From NCBI RefSeq assembly GCF_044197065.1, contig NZ_JBIQOI010000010.1, positions 62,001 to 126,000 on the forward strand: DNA of 64,000 nt, written 5' to 3'. The notes beneath the pieces were generated by a model. That model searched no databases and was not told the DNA's origin. It worked only from the letters and a program-made list of their open reading frames with translations. Shown here piece after piece: positions 25,566 through 33,620 of the stretch (within the stretch, counting starts at the first letter, position 1; each line of letters starts with the position of its first letter). The position numbers and the translations under genes are program-made. Source of the DNA: Kluyvera ascorbata_C (GTDB lineage Bacteria > Pseudomonadota > Gammaproteobacteria > Enterobacterales > Enterobacteriaceae).

Positions 25566-25793
25566 TTATTGCGCGACGGCTTCTAATTCAATAAGCGCGA
25601 GATCTTTTTTACGCAATACCAGGCTAACGCGACGGGTTTCAATATGAATAGGGTCGCCGAGTGGCGCAACGCGAACCACATTAAATGACGATCCCGGCAG
25701 CATACCCAGTGACAGCAGTTTCTGACGATAGGCTGGGCTAATTTCGCGGGAGAAACCGACAATCTTCCACGCAGTATCAGGTGTAAATTGCAT
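25566..25793 (-). CDS. feoA: Ferrous iron transport protein FeoA
   Basis: This 75-residue SH3-like cytoplasmic protein is required for FeoB-dependent Fe(II) uptake. The whole protein is one FeoA domain, with LLSLGMLPGSSFNVVR and GDPIHIETRRVSLVLRK. It is the first gene of feoABC. Fur-like and FNR-like sites lie in the 200 bp upstream, consistent with induction by iron shortage and anaerobiosis. Confidence 0.97.
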   Translation of the reverse strand: MQFTPDTAWKIVGFSREISPAYRQKLLSLGMLPGSSFNVVRVAPLGDPIHIETRRVSLVLRKKDLALIELEAVAQ

Positions 25794-25894
25794 AGAACCT
25801 ACTTATATATCGCTAGCTGAACGAGAGGGAACCCGCGCGCTGCCTGGCGGCAACTGGGGCATCGTCACAGAATAAAGGAATAAAGCTTACTGAA

Positions 25895-25912
25895 TATGAT
25901 GATAATGAGAAT
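25895..25912. promoter_or_regulatory. Fur box-like hexamer repeats upstream of feoA
   Basis: TATGAT-GATAAT-GAGAAT is three consecutive hexamers related to the Fur unit GATAAT, one of them perfect, about 100 bp upstream of feoA. feo is Fur-repressed in E. coli; binding here is inferred. Confidence 0.55.
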
Positions 25913-25975
25913 GGTTTTTATCATCAATACATATTATGCGATCGGCGAGAAATTCGAGCGGAATTTGCACTTTTT

Positions 25976-25989
25976 TTGATATGACGCAA
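25976..25989. promoter_or_regulatory. FNR-like site upstream of feoA
   Basis: TTGAT-ATGA-CGCAA matches TTGAT-N4-ATCAA at 8 of 10 conserved positions. It is about 185 bp upstream of feoA. Anaerobic FNR activation of feo is known in E. coli. Confidence 0.5.
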
Positions 25990-26135
25990 GCAACGTATTG
26001 TAGCTATGAATGAATTAAATATTACTTTCTTCGCTTAATGTTTAATTAAAGTTTCATTGGTTAATAAAATAAAACATGATGAGGCTTATTATTAAAAGCC
26101 TATAAAGAACGAACGATAGGGTGAGATATATTGCG

Positions 26136-26215
26136 GTAGCCCGGGCGAGGCGTTTTAACGCCGACCCGGGAGCTCTGGAGCCTTTCCCGGCGTCGCTATG
26201 CTCGGCCGGGCTACC
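26136..26215. repeat. Two REP-like palindromes after tex
   Basis: GTAGCCCGGGCGAGGCGTTT... (26136-26171) and TTTCCCGGCGTCGCTATGCT... (26184-26215) are opposed palindromes with GTAGCCCGG outer ends, ten bases from the tex stop. They probably protect the tex mRNA 3' end. Confidence 0.8.
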
Positions 26216-26224
26216 TGTTACTAT

Positions 26225-28558
26225 TTAGCGTTTTTTGCCCATGGCGGCTGCCAGCGCGTCCATCATGGCGCTGTTGCCTGCCGGTTGCGCTTCGCGACCG
26301 CGCGGTTTTGCCGCTTTCGCGGCCGGGCGGTTGTTGCCCTGGCTGCGATCGTTGCCGCCGCCGCGACGGGCGTTGGTTTCGCCCGGTTGTTCGTCAAGAC
26401 GCATGGTCAGCGCAATACGCTTACGCTGCAAATCAACTTCCAGCACCTTCACTTTGACGATATCGCCCGCTTTCACCACGGTGTGTGGGTCTTCGACGAA
26501 TTTATCCGCCAGCGAAGAGATATGCACCAGACCATCCTGATGCACGCCAATATCCACGAACGCGCCAAAGTTGGTGACGTTGGTGACGGCGCCTTCGAGG
26601 ATCATCCCCGGCAGCAGGTCGTTCATGGTTTCCACACCGTCGGCGAACTTCGCGGTTTTGAACTCAGGACGTGGATCGCGGCCCGGTTTCTCCAGCTCTT
26701 TGATGATGTCGGTAACGGTTGGCACACCGAAACGCTCGTCGGTGAACTCGGAGGCTTTCAGACTTTTGAGCTCGTTGCTATTGCCCATTAAATCCTTCAG
26801 CGCCTGCTGCGTGGCGGCCAGAATTCGCTCGACCACTGGATAGGCTTCCGGGTGAACGGTTGAGGCATCCAGCGGGTTGTCGCCGTGGTTAATACGGAGG
26901 AAGCCCGCGCACTGCTCAAACGCTTTTGGCCCCAGACGGCTCACCTTCAGCAGCTGCTGGCGGTTCTGGAACTGACCGTTCTCATCACGCCAGGCGACGA
27001 TGTTCTGTGCCATCATGCGCGTCAGGCCCGCCACGCGGGTCAGCAGCGGCACGGAGGCGGTGTTCAGGTCTACGCCGACGGCGTTTACGCAGTCTTCCAC
27101 CACCGCATCGAGCTTACGCGCCAGCTGGGTCTGGCTCACGTCGTGCTGATACTGACCGACCCCGATGGATTTCGGGTCGATTTTCACCAGCTCTGCCAGC
27201 GGATCTTGTAAACGACGGGCGATAGATACCGCGCCGCGCAGGGAAACGTCGAGGTCCGGGAACTCCAGCGCCGCCAGTTCGGAGGCCGAGTAGACGGATG
27301 CGCCCGCTTCGCTGACGATCACCTTCTGGGCGGTGACTTTCGGGAACTGCTGCTGTACGTCGAGGAAGAAGCGCTCGGTTTCGCGAGACGCCGTTCCGTT
27401 ACCGATAGCCACCAGCTCGACGTTGTGTTTTTCGCACAGCGCGGCGACGACAACCGCTGCTTTTGCGGCCTGACCGGTATGCGGATAGATGGTGTCGGTA
27501 GCGACCAGTTTACCGGTACCGTCGACCACCGCGACTTTAACGCCGGTACGCAGGCCGGGATCGAGGCCCATAGTCGCACGCAGGCCAGCCGGTGCGGCCA
27601 TCAGCAGGTCGTGCAGGTTGCGGGCGAAGACCTTAATGGCTTCATCTTCCGCACGTTCGCGCACGGTGCCCATCAGTTCGGTTTCGAGGTGCATCAGCAC
27701 CTTGATACGCCAGGTCCAGCTCACCACGCCTTTACGCCAGCTGTCCGCCGGGGCGTTGTTCAGGCGCAGGCCGAGGTGGTCGATAATAATTTGTTCGCAG
27801 TAGCTCTCTTTCGGCGGCTCGTCGAACTGCGGGTCGGCGTTGAGAGAGAGTTGCAGCACGCCTTCGTTACGCCCGCGGAACATCGCCAGCGCGCGGTGGG
27901 AAGGGGTGGTTGAAATCGGTTCGTGGTGGTCGAAGTAGTCGCGGAACTTGGCGCCTTCCTCTTCTTTGCCGCTGACCACTTTGGCGACCAGGTGGGCGTT
28001 CTTCCACAGATAGTCACGCACTTTTGCCAGCAGGCCCGCGTCTTCCGCGAAGCGCTCCATCAGGATATAGCGCGCGCCGTCGAGGGCGGCTTTGGTGTCC
28101 GCAATGCCCTTATCGGCATCGACAAATTTGGCGGCTTCGGTTTCCGGGTCGTGGGACGGCTCGCTCCACAGCAGGTCGGCCAGCGGCTCAAGGCCCGCTT
28201 CAATGGCAATCTGCCCGCGGGTGCGGCGCTTCTGTTTATACGGTAAGTAAAGGTCTTCGAGCTCGGTTTTGTTGAGCGTGCCGTTGATGGCTTTTTCCAG
28301 CGCCTCGGTCAGCTTACCTTGCTCACCGATGGATTTCAGAATGACCTGACGGCGGTCTTCCAGCTCACGCAGATACCCGAGGCGGGTTTCCAGATTACGC
28401 AGCTGCGTATCATCCAGTCCGCCGGTGATTTCCTTACGATAACGTGCAATAAACGGCACGGTGTTCCCTTCATCAAGCAGGCGAACGGCGGCTTCCACCT
28501 GTTCGGCTCTGGCCTGAAGTTCACCCGCAATAATGCGGCAGAGCGAATCATTCATCAT
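26225..28558 (-). CDS. yhgF: Tex/YhgF family RNA-binding transcription accessory protein
   Basis: This 777-residue cytoplasmic protein has the Tex layout: N-terminal helix-turn-helix-like region, a YqgF (RNase H-like) domain around residues 325-450 (MGLDPGLRTGVKVAVVD), helix-hairpin-helix segments around 490-560 (NTASVPLLTRVAGL, VSRLGPKAFEQCAGF) and an S1 RNA-binding domain around 650-720 (VTNVTNFGAFVDIGVHQDGL). A Gly/Arg/Ala-rich tail (RRGGGNDRSQGNNRPAAK) follows. Tex modulates transcription by binding nucleic acid; its exact enterobacterial role is not settled. greB lies upstream on the same strand. Confidence 0.95.
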   Translation of the reverse strand: MMNDSLCRIIAGELQARAEQVEAAVRLLDEGNTVPFIARYRKEITGGLDDTQLRNLETRLGYLRELEDRRQVILKSIGEQGKLTEALEKAINGTLNKTELEDLYLPYKQKRRTRGQIAIEAGLEPLADLLWSEPSHDPETEAAKFVDADKGIADTKAALDGARYILMERFAEDAGLLAKVRDYLWKNAHLVAKVVSGKEEEGAKFRDYFDHHEPISTTPSHRALAMFRGRNEGVLQLSLNADPQFDEPPKESYCEQIIIDHLGLRLNNAPADSWRKGVVSWTWRIKVLMHLETELMGTVRERAEDEAIKVFARNLHDLLMAAPAGLRATMGLDPGLRTGVKVAVVDGTGKLVATDTIYPHTGQAAKAAVVVAALCEKHNVELVAIGNGTASRETERFFLDVQQQFPKVTAQKVIVSEAGASVYSASELAALEFPDLDVSLRGAVSIARRLQDPLAELVKIDPKSIGVGQYQHDVSQTQLARKLDAVVEDCVNAVGVDLNTASVPLLTRVAGLTRMMAQNIVAWRDENGQFQNRQQLLKVSRLGPKAFEQCAGFLRINHGDNPLDASTVHPEAYPVVERILAATQQALKDLMGNSNELKSLKASEFTDERFGVPTVTDIIKELEKPGRDPRPEFKTAKFADGVETMNDLLPGMILEGAVTNVTNFGAFVDIGVHQDGLVHISSLADKFVEDPHTVVKAGDIVKVKVLEVDLQRKRIALTMRLDEQPGETNARRGGGNDRSQGNNRPAAKAAKPRGREAQPAGNSAMMDALAAAMGKKR

Positions 28559-28607
28559 GGCTTGGTTTCACTGTTAGGTCATAAAATCAAGGGACAGTTA
28601 TACGGAT

Positions 28608-28629
28608 TGACTGGCAAAAATGCCAGTCA
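28608..28629. repeat. 9-bp perfect hairpin between greB and tex
   Basis: TGACTGGCA / TGCCAGTCA arms with a 4-A loop stand in the 99-bp gap between greB and tex, both on the minus strand. There is no U tract after the stem, so this may be a weak attenuator or a processing site. Confidence 0.55.
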
Positions 28630-28657
28630 TCAACAGGGGCTTCGGATTGTTCCGGAC

Positions 28658-29131
28658 TTATTTTACGTATTCGATCTCATTCACATACCAGCTCGCTTCG
28701 CCAGCCGGGGTGTTGACCACCGCCAGATCGCCGACCTCTTTTTTCAGCAGCGCGCGGGCCATTGGCGAATCGATGGAGATATAGTCCTTACGACCAAAAA
28801 TCTCATCGTAGCCGACGATGCGAAAACGCTTGGTGTCGCCGTCGTCGTTTTCTATCTCAACCCAGGCGCCGAAAAAGACTTTGCCTTCCTGCTGCGGTGA
28901 ATAATCGACAATGCGCAGATTCTCCAGGCATTTGGTCAAATAACGAACGCGCCGGTCAATCTCTCTTAAGCGTTTCTTATTATACTGGTAGTCAGCATTC
29001 TCACTGCGATCGCCAAGGCTTGCGGCCCAGGTCACCTTCTTTGTGACCTCCGGGCGCTCTTCGCGCCAGAGATAATCCATCTCTTTTTTGAGCTTTTCGT
29101 ACCCTTCACGGGTGATCAACTGTGTTTTCAT
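28658..29131 (-). CDS. greB: Transcription elongation (cleavage) factor GreB
   Basis: This 157-residue factor enters the RNA polymerase secondary channel and stimulates cleavage of backtracked transcripts. The N-terminal coiled coil (residues 1-75) carries the acidic tip near DRSENADYQYNKKR, and a C-terminal FKBP-like domain follows (RFRIVGYDEIFGRKDYISID). Its length is one residue short of E. coli. It is divergent from ompR across about 230 bp. Confidence 0.97.
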   Translation of the reverse strand: MKTQLITREGYEKLKKEMDYLWREERPEVTKKVTWAASLGDRSENADYQYNKKRLREIDRRVRYLTKCLENLRIVDYSPQQEGKVFFGAWVEIENDDGDTKRFRIVGYDEIFGRKDYISIDSPMARALLKKEVGDLAVVNTPAGEASWYVNEIEYVK

Positions 29132-29360
29132 GTTCCGTGCTTACCTGCTGCCGAGGAAAGAATACGCACAATACGTATTACGCGAGTATGCCGACAGAAT
29201 AAATAATGTGTATTAAGATTCATTGTATACTTAACTCGCTGTTAAATATGCTTTGTAACAATTTAGCCTGGAATTTATACCAGATTTAGCTGGTCGGAAG
29301 CGCAGGCTTTTTTGAGAATACATGCTGAATAATTGTTGCGAACCTTTGGGAGTAAAAACA

Positions 29361-30080
29361 ATGCAAGAGAATTATAAGATTCTTGTTGTGGATGACGATA
29401 TGCGCCTGCGTGCGCTGCTGGAACGTTATCTGACCGAGCAGGGTTTCCAGGTTCGAAGCGTAGCTAACGCCGAACAGATGGACCGATTACTGACTCGTGA
29501 ATCATTCCATCTGATGGTTCTGGATTTAATGCTGCCTGGCGAAGATGGCCTGTCTATCTGCCGTCGTCTGCGTAGCCAGAGCAACCCGATGCCGATCATC
29601 ATGGTGACGGCGAAAGGGGAAGAAGTTGACCGTATCGTGGGCCTGGAAATCGGCGCCGACGATTACATTCCGAAACCGTTCAACCCGCGTGAACTGCTGG
29701 CCCGTATTCGTGCGGTGCTGCGTCGTCAGGCGAATGAACTGCCGGGCGCGCCTTCTCAGGAAGAAGCGGTTATCGCCTTCGGTAAGTTTAAGCTGAACCT
29801 CGGTACTCGCGAAATGTTCCGCGAAGATGAGCCTATGCCACTCACCAGCGGTGAGTTCGCGGTACTGAAAGCGCTGGTCAGCCACCCGCGTGAGCCGCTG
29901 TCTCGTGATAAGCTGATGAACCTGGCCCGTGGTCGCGAATACTCGGCAATGGAACGTTCCATCGACGTGCAGATTTCTCGCCTGCGCCGCATGGTGGAAG
30001 AAGATCCGGCTCACCCTCGCTACATTCAGACCGTTTGGGGTCTGGGCTACGTGTTCGTCCCGGACGGTTCTAAAGCATGA
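29361..30080 (+). CDS. ompR: Osmoregulatory response regulator OmpR
   Basis: This 239-residue OmpR-class response regulator controls porin genes. The receiver domain has the acidic pocket DDD (11-13), phospho-acceptor D55 in VLDLMLPG and K105-type lysine in DYIPKPFNPREL. The winged-helix output domain spans about 135-235 (SREKLMNLARGREY-like element). I use ATG 29361 (MQENYKILVV) with GGGAG upstream; an upstream in-frame ATG at 29322 would add thirteen unconserved residues. Its stop overlaps envZ by ATGA. Confidence 0.98.
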   Translation: MQENYKILVVDDDMRLRALLERYLTEQGFQVRSVANAEQMDRLLTRESFHLMVLDLMLPGEDGLSICRRLRSQSNPMPIIMVTAKGEEVDRIVGLEIGADDYIPKPFNPRELLARIRAVLRRQANELPGAPSQEEAVIAFGKFKLNLGTREMFREDEPMPLTSGEFAVLKALVSHPREPLSRDKLMNLARGREYSAMERSIDVQISRLRRMVEEDPAHPRYIQTVWGLGYVFVPDGSKA

Positions 30081-31429
30081 GGCGACTTCGCTTCTCGCCT
30101 CGAAGTTCGTTTGCCCGCACGTTACTGTTGATTGTCACCCTGCTGTTCGTCAGCCTGGTGACAACCTATCTTGTGGTGCTGAACTTCGCGATTTTGCCAA
30201 GCCTGCAGCAGTTTAATAAAGTCTTAGCCTACGAAGTGCGTATGCTGATGACCGATAAACTGCAGCTGGAAGACGGCACGCAGCTTGTCGTGCCGCCGGC
30301 ATTTCGCCGCGAGATCTATCGTGAACTGGGTATCTCACTCTATTCCGATGAAGCCGCTGAAGAGGCCGGTTTACGCTGGGCTCAACACTACGAGTTCTTA
30401 AGTCAGCAGATGGCCCAGCAGCTGGGCGGGCCGACTGAAGTTCGGGTTGAAGTTAATAAAAGCTCCCCGGTGGTCTGGTTGAAGACCTGGCTGTCGCCCA
30501 ATATCTGGGTGCGCGTGCCGTTAACTGAAATCCATCAGGGAGACTTCTCTCCGCTCTTCCGCTATACCCTGGCGATTATGCTGTTGGCGATAGGCGGCGC
30601 ATGGCTGTTTATCCGCATCCAGAACCGACCCCTGGTCGACCTGGAGCACGCCGCGCTTCAGGTCGGGAAAGGCATTATTCCTCCGCCGCTGCGTGAATAC
30701 GGCGCGTCTGAGGTACGTTCGGTCACCCGAGCCTTTAACCATATGGCCGCGGGCGTGAAGCAGCTTTCTGACGACCGTACGTTGCTGATGGCCGGTGTTA
30801 GCCACGACCTTCGCACGCCGCTAACGCGTATTCGTCTGGCGACGGAGATGATGGGCGAAGAAGATGGTTATCTTGCCGAATCTATCAATAAAGATATTGA
30901 AGAGTGCAACGCCATCATCGAGCAGTTTATTGACTATCTGCGTACCGGTCAGGAGATGCCGCTGGAGTCTATCGACCTCAACACGGTGCTGGGTGAAGTG
31001 ATCGCCGCGGAAAGCGGCTACGAGCGCGAAATTGATACTGCATTGTTCGACGATGAGATCCCGGTTAGGGTGCATCCGCTGTCTATCAAGCGTGCGCTGG
31101 CCAATATGGTGGTGAACGCCGCGCGTTACGGCAACGGCTGGATTAAAGTCAGCAGCGGTCGTGAAGCGCATCGCGCCTGGTTCCAGGTGGAAGACGATGG
31201 CCCAGGGATTAAACCCGAGCAGCGTAAGCACCTGTTCCAGCCGTTTGTCCGTGGCGATAGCGCCCGTACCATCAGCGGAACGGGTCTGGGGCTGGCCATC
31301 GTGCAGCGTATTATCGATAACCACAACGGGATACTGGAGCTTGATACCAGCGAACGCGGCGGGTTGCTGATACGCGCCTGGCTGCCGGTGCCGGGAAGTC
31401 GTCCGCAAACGCCGACGAAAGAGAGCTAA
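30077..31429 (+). CDS. envZ: Osmosensor histidine kinase EnvZ
   Basis: This 450-residue inner-membrane kinase has a first membrane helix (about 14-36), a periplasmic domain (37-160), a second helix (161-179), HAMP (180-230) and a DHp domain with phosphorylated H243 in AGVSHDLRTPLTR. The ATPase domain has N box NMVVNAARYG, G1 DDGPGI and G2 GTGLGLAIV. It phosphorylates and dephosphorylates OmpR. It overlaps ompR by 4 bp and is followed by a strong terminator. Confidence 0.98.
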   Translation: MRRLRFSPRSSFARTLLLIVTLLFVSLVTTYLVVLNFAILPSLQQFNKVLAYEVRMLMTDKLQLEDGTQLVVPPAFRREIYRELGISLYSDEAAEEAGLRWAQHYEFLSQQMAQQLGGPTEVRVEVNKSSPVVWLKTWLSPNIWVRVPLTEIHQGDFSPLFRYTLAIMLLAIGGAWLFIRIQNRPLVDLEHAALQVGKGIIPPPLREYGASEVRSVTRAFNHMAAGVKQLSDDRTLLMAGVSHDLRTPLTRIRLATEMMGEEDGYLAESINKDIEECNAIIEQFIDYLRTGQEMPLESIDLNTVLGEVIAAESGYEREIDTALFDDEIPVRVHPLSIKRALANMVVNAARYGNGWIKVSSGREAHRAWFQVEDDGPGIKPEQRKHLFQPFVRGDSARTISGTGLGLAIVQRIIDNHNGILELDTSERGGLLIRAWLPVPGSRPQTPTKES

Positions 31430-31430
31430 A

Positions 31431-31462
31431 AAAAACCGCTGGGGGAGACCCCGGCGGTTTTT
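31431..31462 (+). terminator. Terminator of ompR-envZ
   Basis: AAAAACCGC / GCGGTTTTT arms with an inner GGGG/CCCC stem begin one base after the envZ stop and are followed by further T residues. The A run also allows some termination from the other strand. Confidence 0.92.
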
Positions 31463-31485
31463 GTTTGTATGGTGCGGCGTGCTGT

Positions 31486-31607
31486 CCCGGCGGCGCTTCG
31501 CTTGGCCGGGCTACGATGCGGGTCTTGTAGGCCTGATAAGCGTAGCGCCATCAGGCGATTCGATGCCGATTGCCGGATGGCGGCGTAAACGCCTTATCCG
31601 GCCTACA
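31486..31607. repeat. Three tandem REP elements between envZ and pckA
   Basis: Units at 31486-31513 (CCCGG...CCGGGCTAC class), 31526-31558 (GTAGGCCTGATAAGCG class) and 31571-31607 (TGCCGGATGGCGGCGTAAAC class) follow each other between two convergent genes. Two different REP classes are mixed in one cluster. Confidence 0.85.
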
Positions 31608-31635
31608 AACGCCAGGTAGGTCAATTCAGCGTTAA

Positions 31636-33252
31636 TTACAGCTTCGGCCCTGCGCTCACCAGCGCGGCGCCTGCCGGGGTATCGGTGTACTTCTCGAAGT
31701 TCTCAATAAACAGCTTCGCCAGCGCCTGGGCTTTTTCCTGCCACTGCTCCGGCGAACCGTAGGTGCTGCGCGGGTCGAGGATGTGGGTGTCTACGCCCGG
31801 CAGTGCCGTTGGGATCTGCAGGTCGAACATTGGCAGGGTGAAGGTTTCTGCGTTGTCCAGAGAGCCGTCGAGGATGGCATCGATAATCGCGCGCGTATTC
31901 TGGATAGAGATACGTTTGCCAGTGCCGTTCCAGCCGGTATTCACCAGGTAAGCCTGTGCGCCTGCAGCCTGCATGCGTTTTACCAGCACTTCTGCGTACT
32001 GCGTCGGGTGCAGCGACAGGAAGGCTGCGCCGAAGCAGGCGGAGAAGGTTGGGGTCGGCTCAGTGACGCCGCGCTCGGTACCCGCCAGCTTCGCGGTGAA
32101 GCCAGACAGGAAATGGTACTGCGTCTGATCGGCGGTGAGGCGCGATACCGGCGGCAGAACCCCGAATGCATCGGCGGTCAGGAAGATAACCTTGGTGGCA
32201 TGGCCCGCTTTCGACACCGGCTTCACGATATTGTCGATGTGGTAAATCGGGTAAGAGACGCGGGTGTTTTCCGTTTTGGAACCGTCGTTAAAGTCGATAG
32301 TACCATCGGCCAGCACCACCACGTTTTCTAGCAGCGCATCGCGGCGGATCGCGTGATAGATATCGGGCTCAGCGGCTTCGGAGAGTTTGATGGTCTTCGC
32401 GTAGCAGCCGCCTTCAAAGTTAAACACGCCGTCGTCGTCCCAGCCGTGTTCGTCATCGCCAATCAGACGACGTTTCGGATCGGTGGAGAGGGTGGTTTTA
32501 CCGGTACCGGACAGGCCAAAGAAGACCGCCACGTCGCCTTTCTCGCCGACGTTCGCCGAGCAGTGCATGGAAGCGATACCCTGCAGCGGCAGCAGGTAGT
32601 TCATGATAGAGAACATCCCTTTTTTCATTTCGCCGCCGTACCAGGTCCCGCCAATCAGCTGGATGCGCTCTGTCAGGTTAAACGCGACAAAGTTTTCCGA
32701 GTTGAGACCCTGCTCTTTCCACTGTGGGTTAGTGCATTTTGCGCCGTTCATCACGATGAAGTCTGGTTTGAACGTCTTCAGTTCTTCATCGGTTGGGCGG
32801 ATAAACATGTTCTTCACGAAGTGCGCCTGCCAGGCGACTTCGGTAATAAAGCGGACGGACAGGCGGGTGTCTTCGTTCGCGCCGCAGTAGGCGTCGACGA
32901 TAAACAGGCGCTTGCCGGAAAGCTGCTGGGAGACCAGGCCTTTAAGATGTTGCCAGATTTCAGGTGACAGAGGCTTGTTGTCATTTTTTCCGTTACCCTT
33001 ATCAGACCACCATACCGTGTCGCGCGTGGTGTCGTCGCGAACGATATATTTGTCCTTCGGAGAACGGCCGGTAAAGATACCGGTGTCGACAGAAATTGCG
33101 CCCAGATTCGTTAAGACACCGCGCTCATAACCTTCCAGGTTAGGATCGAGTTCTTCTTGATACAATGTATCGTAATCGGGGTTGTAGACGATATCCTGTG
33201 CGTCGTTAATACCATAAGCCTTGAGGTCCTGCGGGGTTATACCGTTGCGCAT
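31636..33252 (-). CDS. pckA: Phosphoenolpyruvate carboxykinase (ATP) PckA
   Basis: This 538-residue cytoplasmic enzyme converts oxaloacetate and ATP to phosphoenolpyruvate and CO2, the first committed step of gluconeogenesis. The P-loop GLSGTGKTTLS is near residue 250, the metal/ATP motif LIGDDEHGW follows, and the substrate-binding loop FTGRSPKDKYIV is near residue 60. The N-terminus is two residues shorter than E. coli. A near-consensus CRP site lies about 120 bp upstream, fitting catabolite control. Confidence 0.98.
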   Translation of the reverse strand: MRNGITPQDLKAYGINDAQDIVYNPDYDTLYQEELDPNLEGYERGVLTNLGAISVDTGIFTGRSPKDKYIVRDDTTRDTVWWSDKGNGKNDNKPLSPEIWQHLKGLVSQQLSGKRLFIVDAYCGANEDTRLSVRFITEVAWQAHFVKNMFIRPTDEELKTFKPDFIVMNGAKCTNPQWKEQGLNSENFVAFNLTERIQLIGGTWYGGEMKKGMFSIMNYLLPLQGIASMHCSANVGEKGDVAVFFGLSGTGKTTLSTDPKRRLIGDDEHGWDDDGVFNFEGGCYAKTIKLSEAAEPDIYHAIRRDALLENVVVLADGTIDFNDGSKTENTRVSYPIYHIDNIVKPVSKAGHATKVIFLTADAFGVLPPVSRLTADQTQYHFLSGFTAKLAGTERGVTEPTPTFSACFGAAFLSLHPTQYAEVLVKRMQAAGAQAYLVNTGWNGTGKRISIQNTRAIIDAILDGSLDNAETFTLPMFDLQIPTALPGVDTHILDPRSTYGSPEQWQEKAQALAKLFIENFEKYTDTPAGAALVSAGPKL

Positions 33253-33620
33253 TTCACTGCTCCTTAGCCAATATGTACTGCTATAAATTCTATGGGTATT
33301 TTAGGGGTGTTGACCGCGACCAGGCTCATAGATTTACGTATCCCGACAAACGTCTTACTTACGAAAACATTGTGACTCCTGTCACGAAGCGCCTCGGATT
33401 ATGACAGGAAAAGCCATAAAATTGGCACGAATGTTCTTAAATGGTTACAAAATGGTTTAATGGACAGCATAAATGTGAAATTAATCGCATTTATGAAAGA
33501 AAATTACGTAATGCTTTCAGATAAAAAATCGATTCACCACGCTGAGCAAAATCTACATTTAACGTTCTAATCGGTGCGCAAAACGCGTTTTTTCTTCACT
33601 TCTGGGATGGGAATATCGAA
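33253..33620. other. Divergent pckA-yhgE regulatory region (no gene)
   Basis: This 368-bp gap is AT-rich toward yhgE. It contains the CRP-like site at 33371-33386 and presumably the promoters of both genes. No other supported feature was seen. Confidence 0.7.
33371..33386. promoter_or_regulatory. CRP site upstream of pckA
   Basis: TGTGA-CTCCTG-TCACG matches TGTGA-N6-TCACA at 9 of 10 conserved positions. It lies about 119-134 bp from the pckA start. cAMP-CRP control of pck is known in E. coli. Confidence 0.7.

Larger units (their letters stand above)
25794..26224. other. feoA promoter region and tex 3' region (no gene)
   Basis: This 431-bp gap holds the feo control region (Fur-like site at 25895-25912, FNR-like site at 25976-25989), a small AGGCTT/AAGCCT hairpin near 26081-26102 and two REP palindromes adjoining the tex stop. 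No open frame looks genuine. Confidence 0.75.
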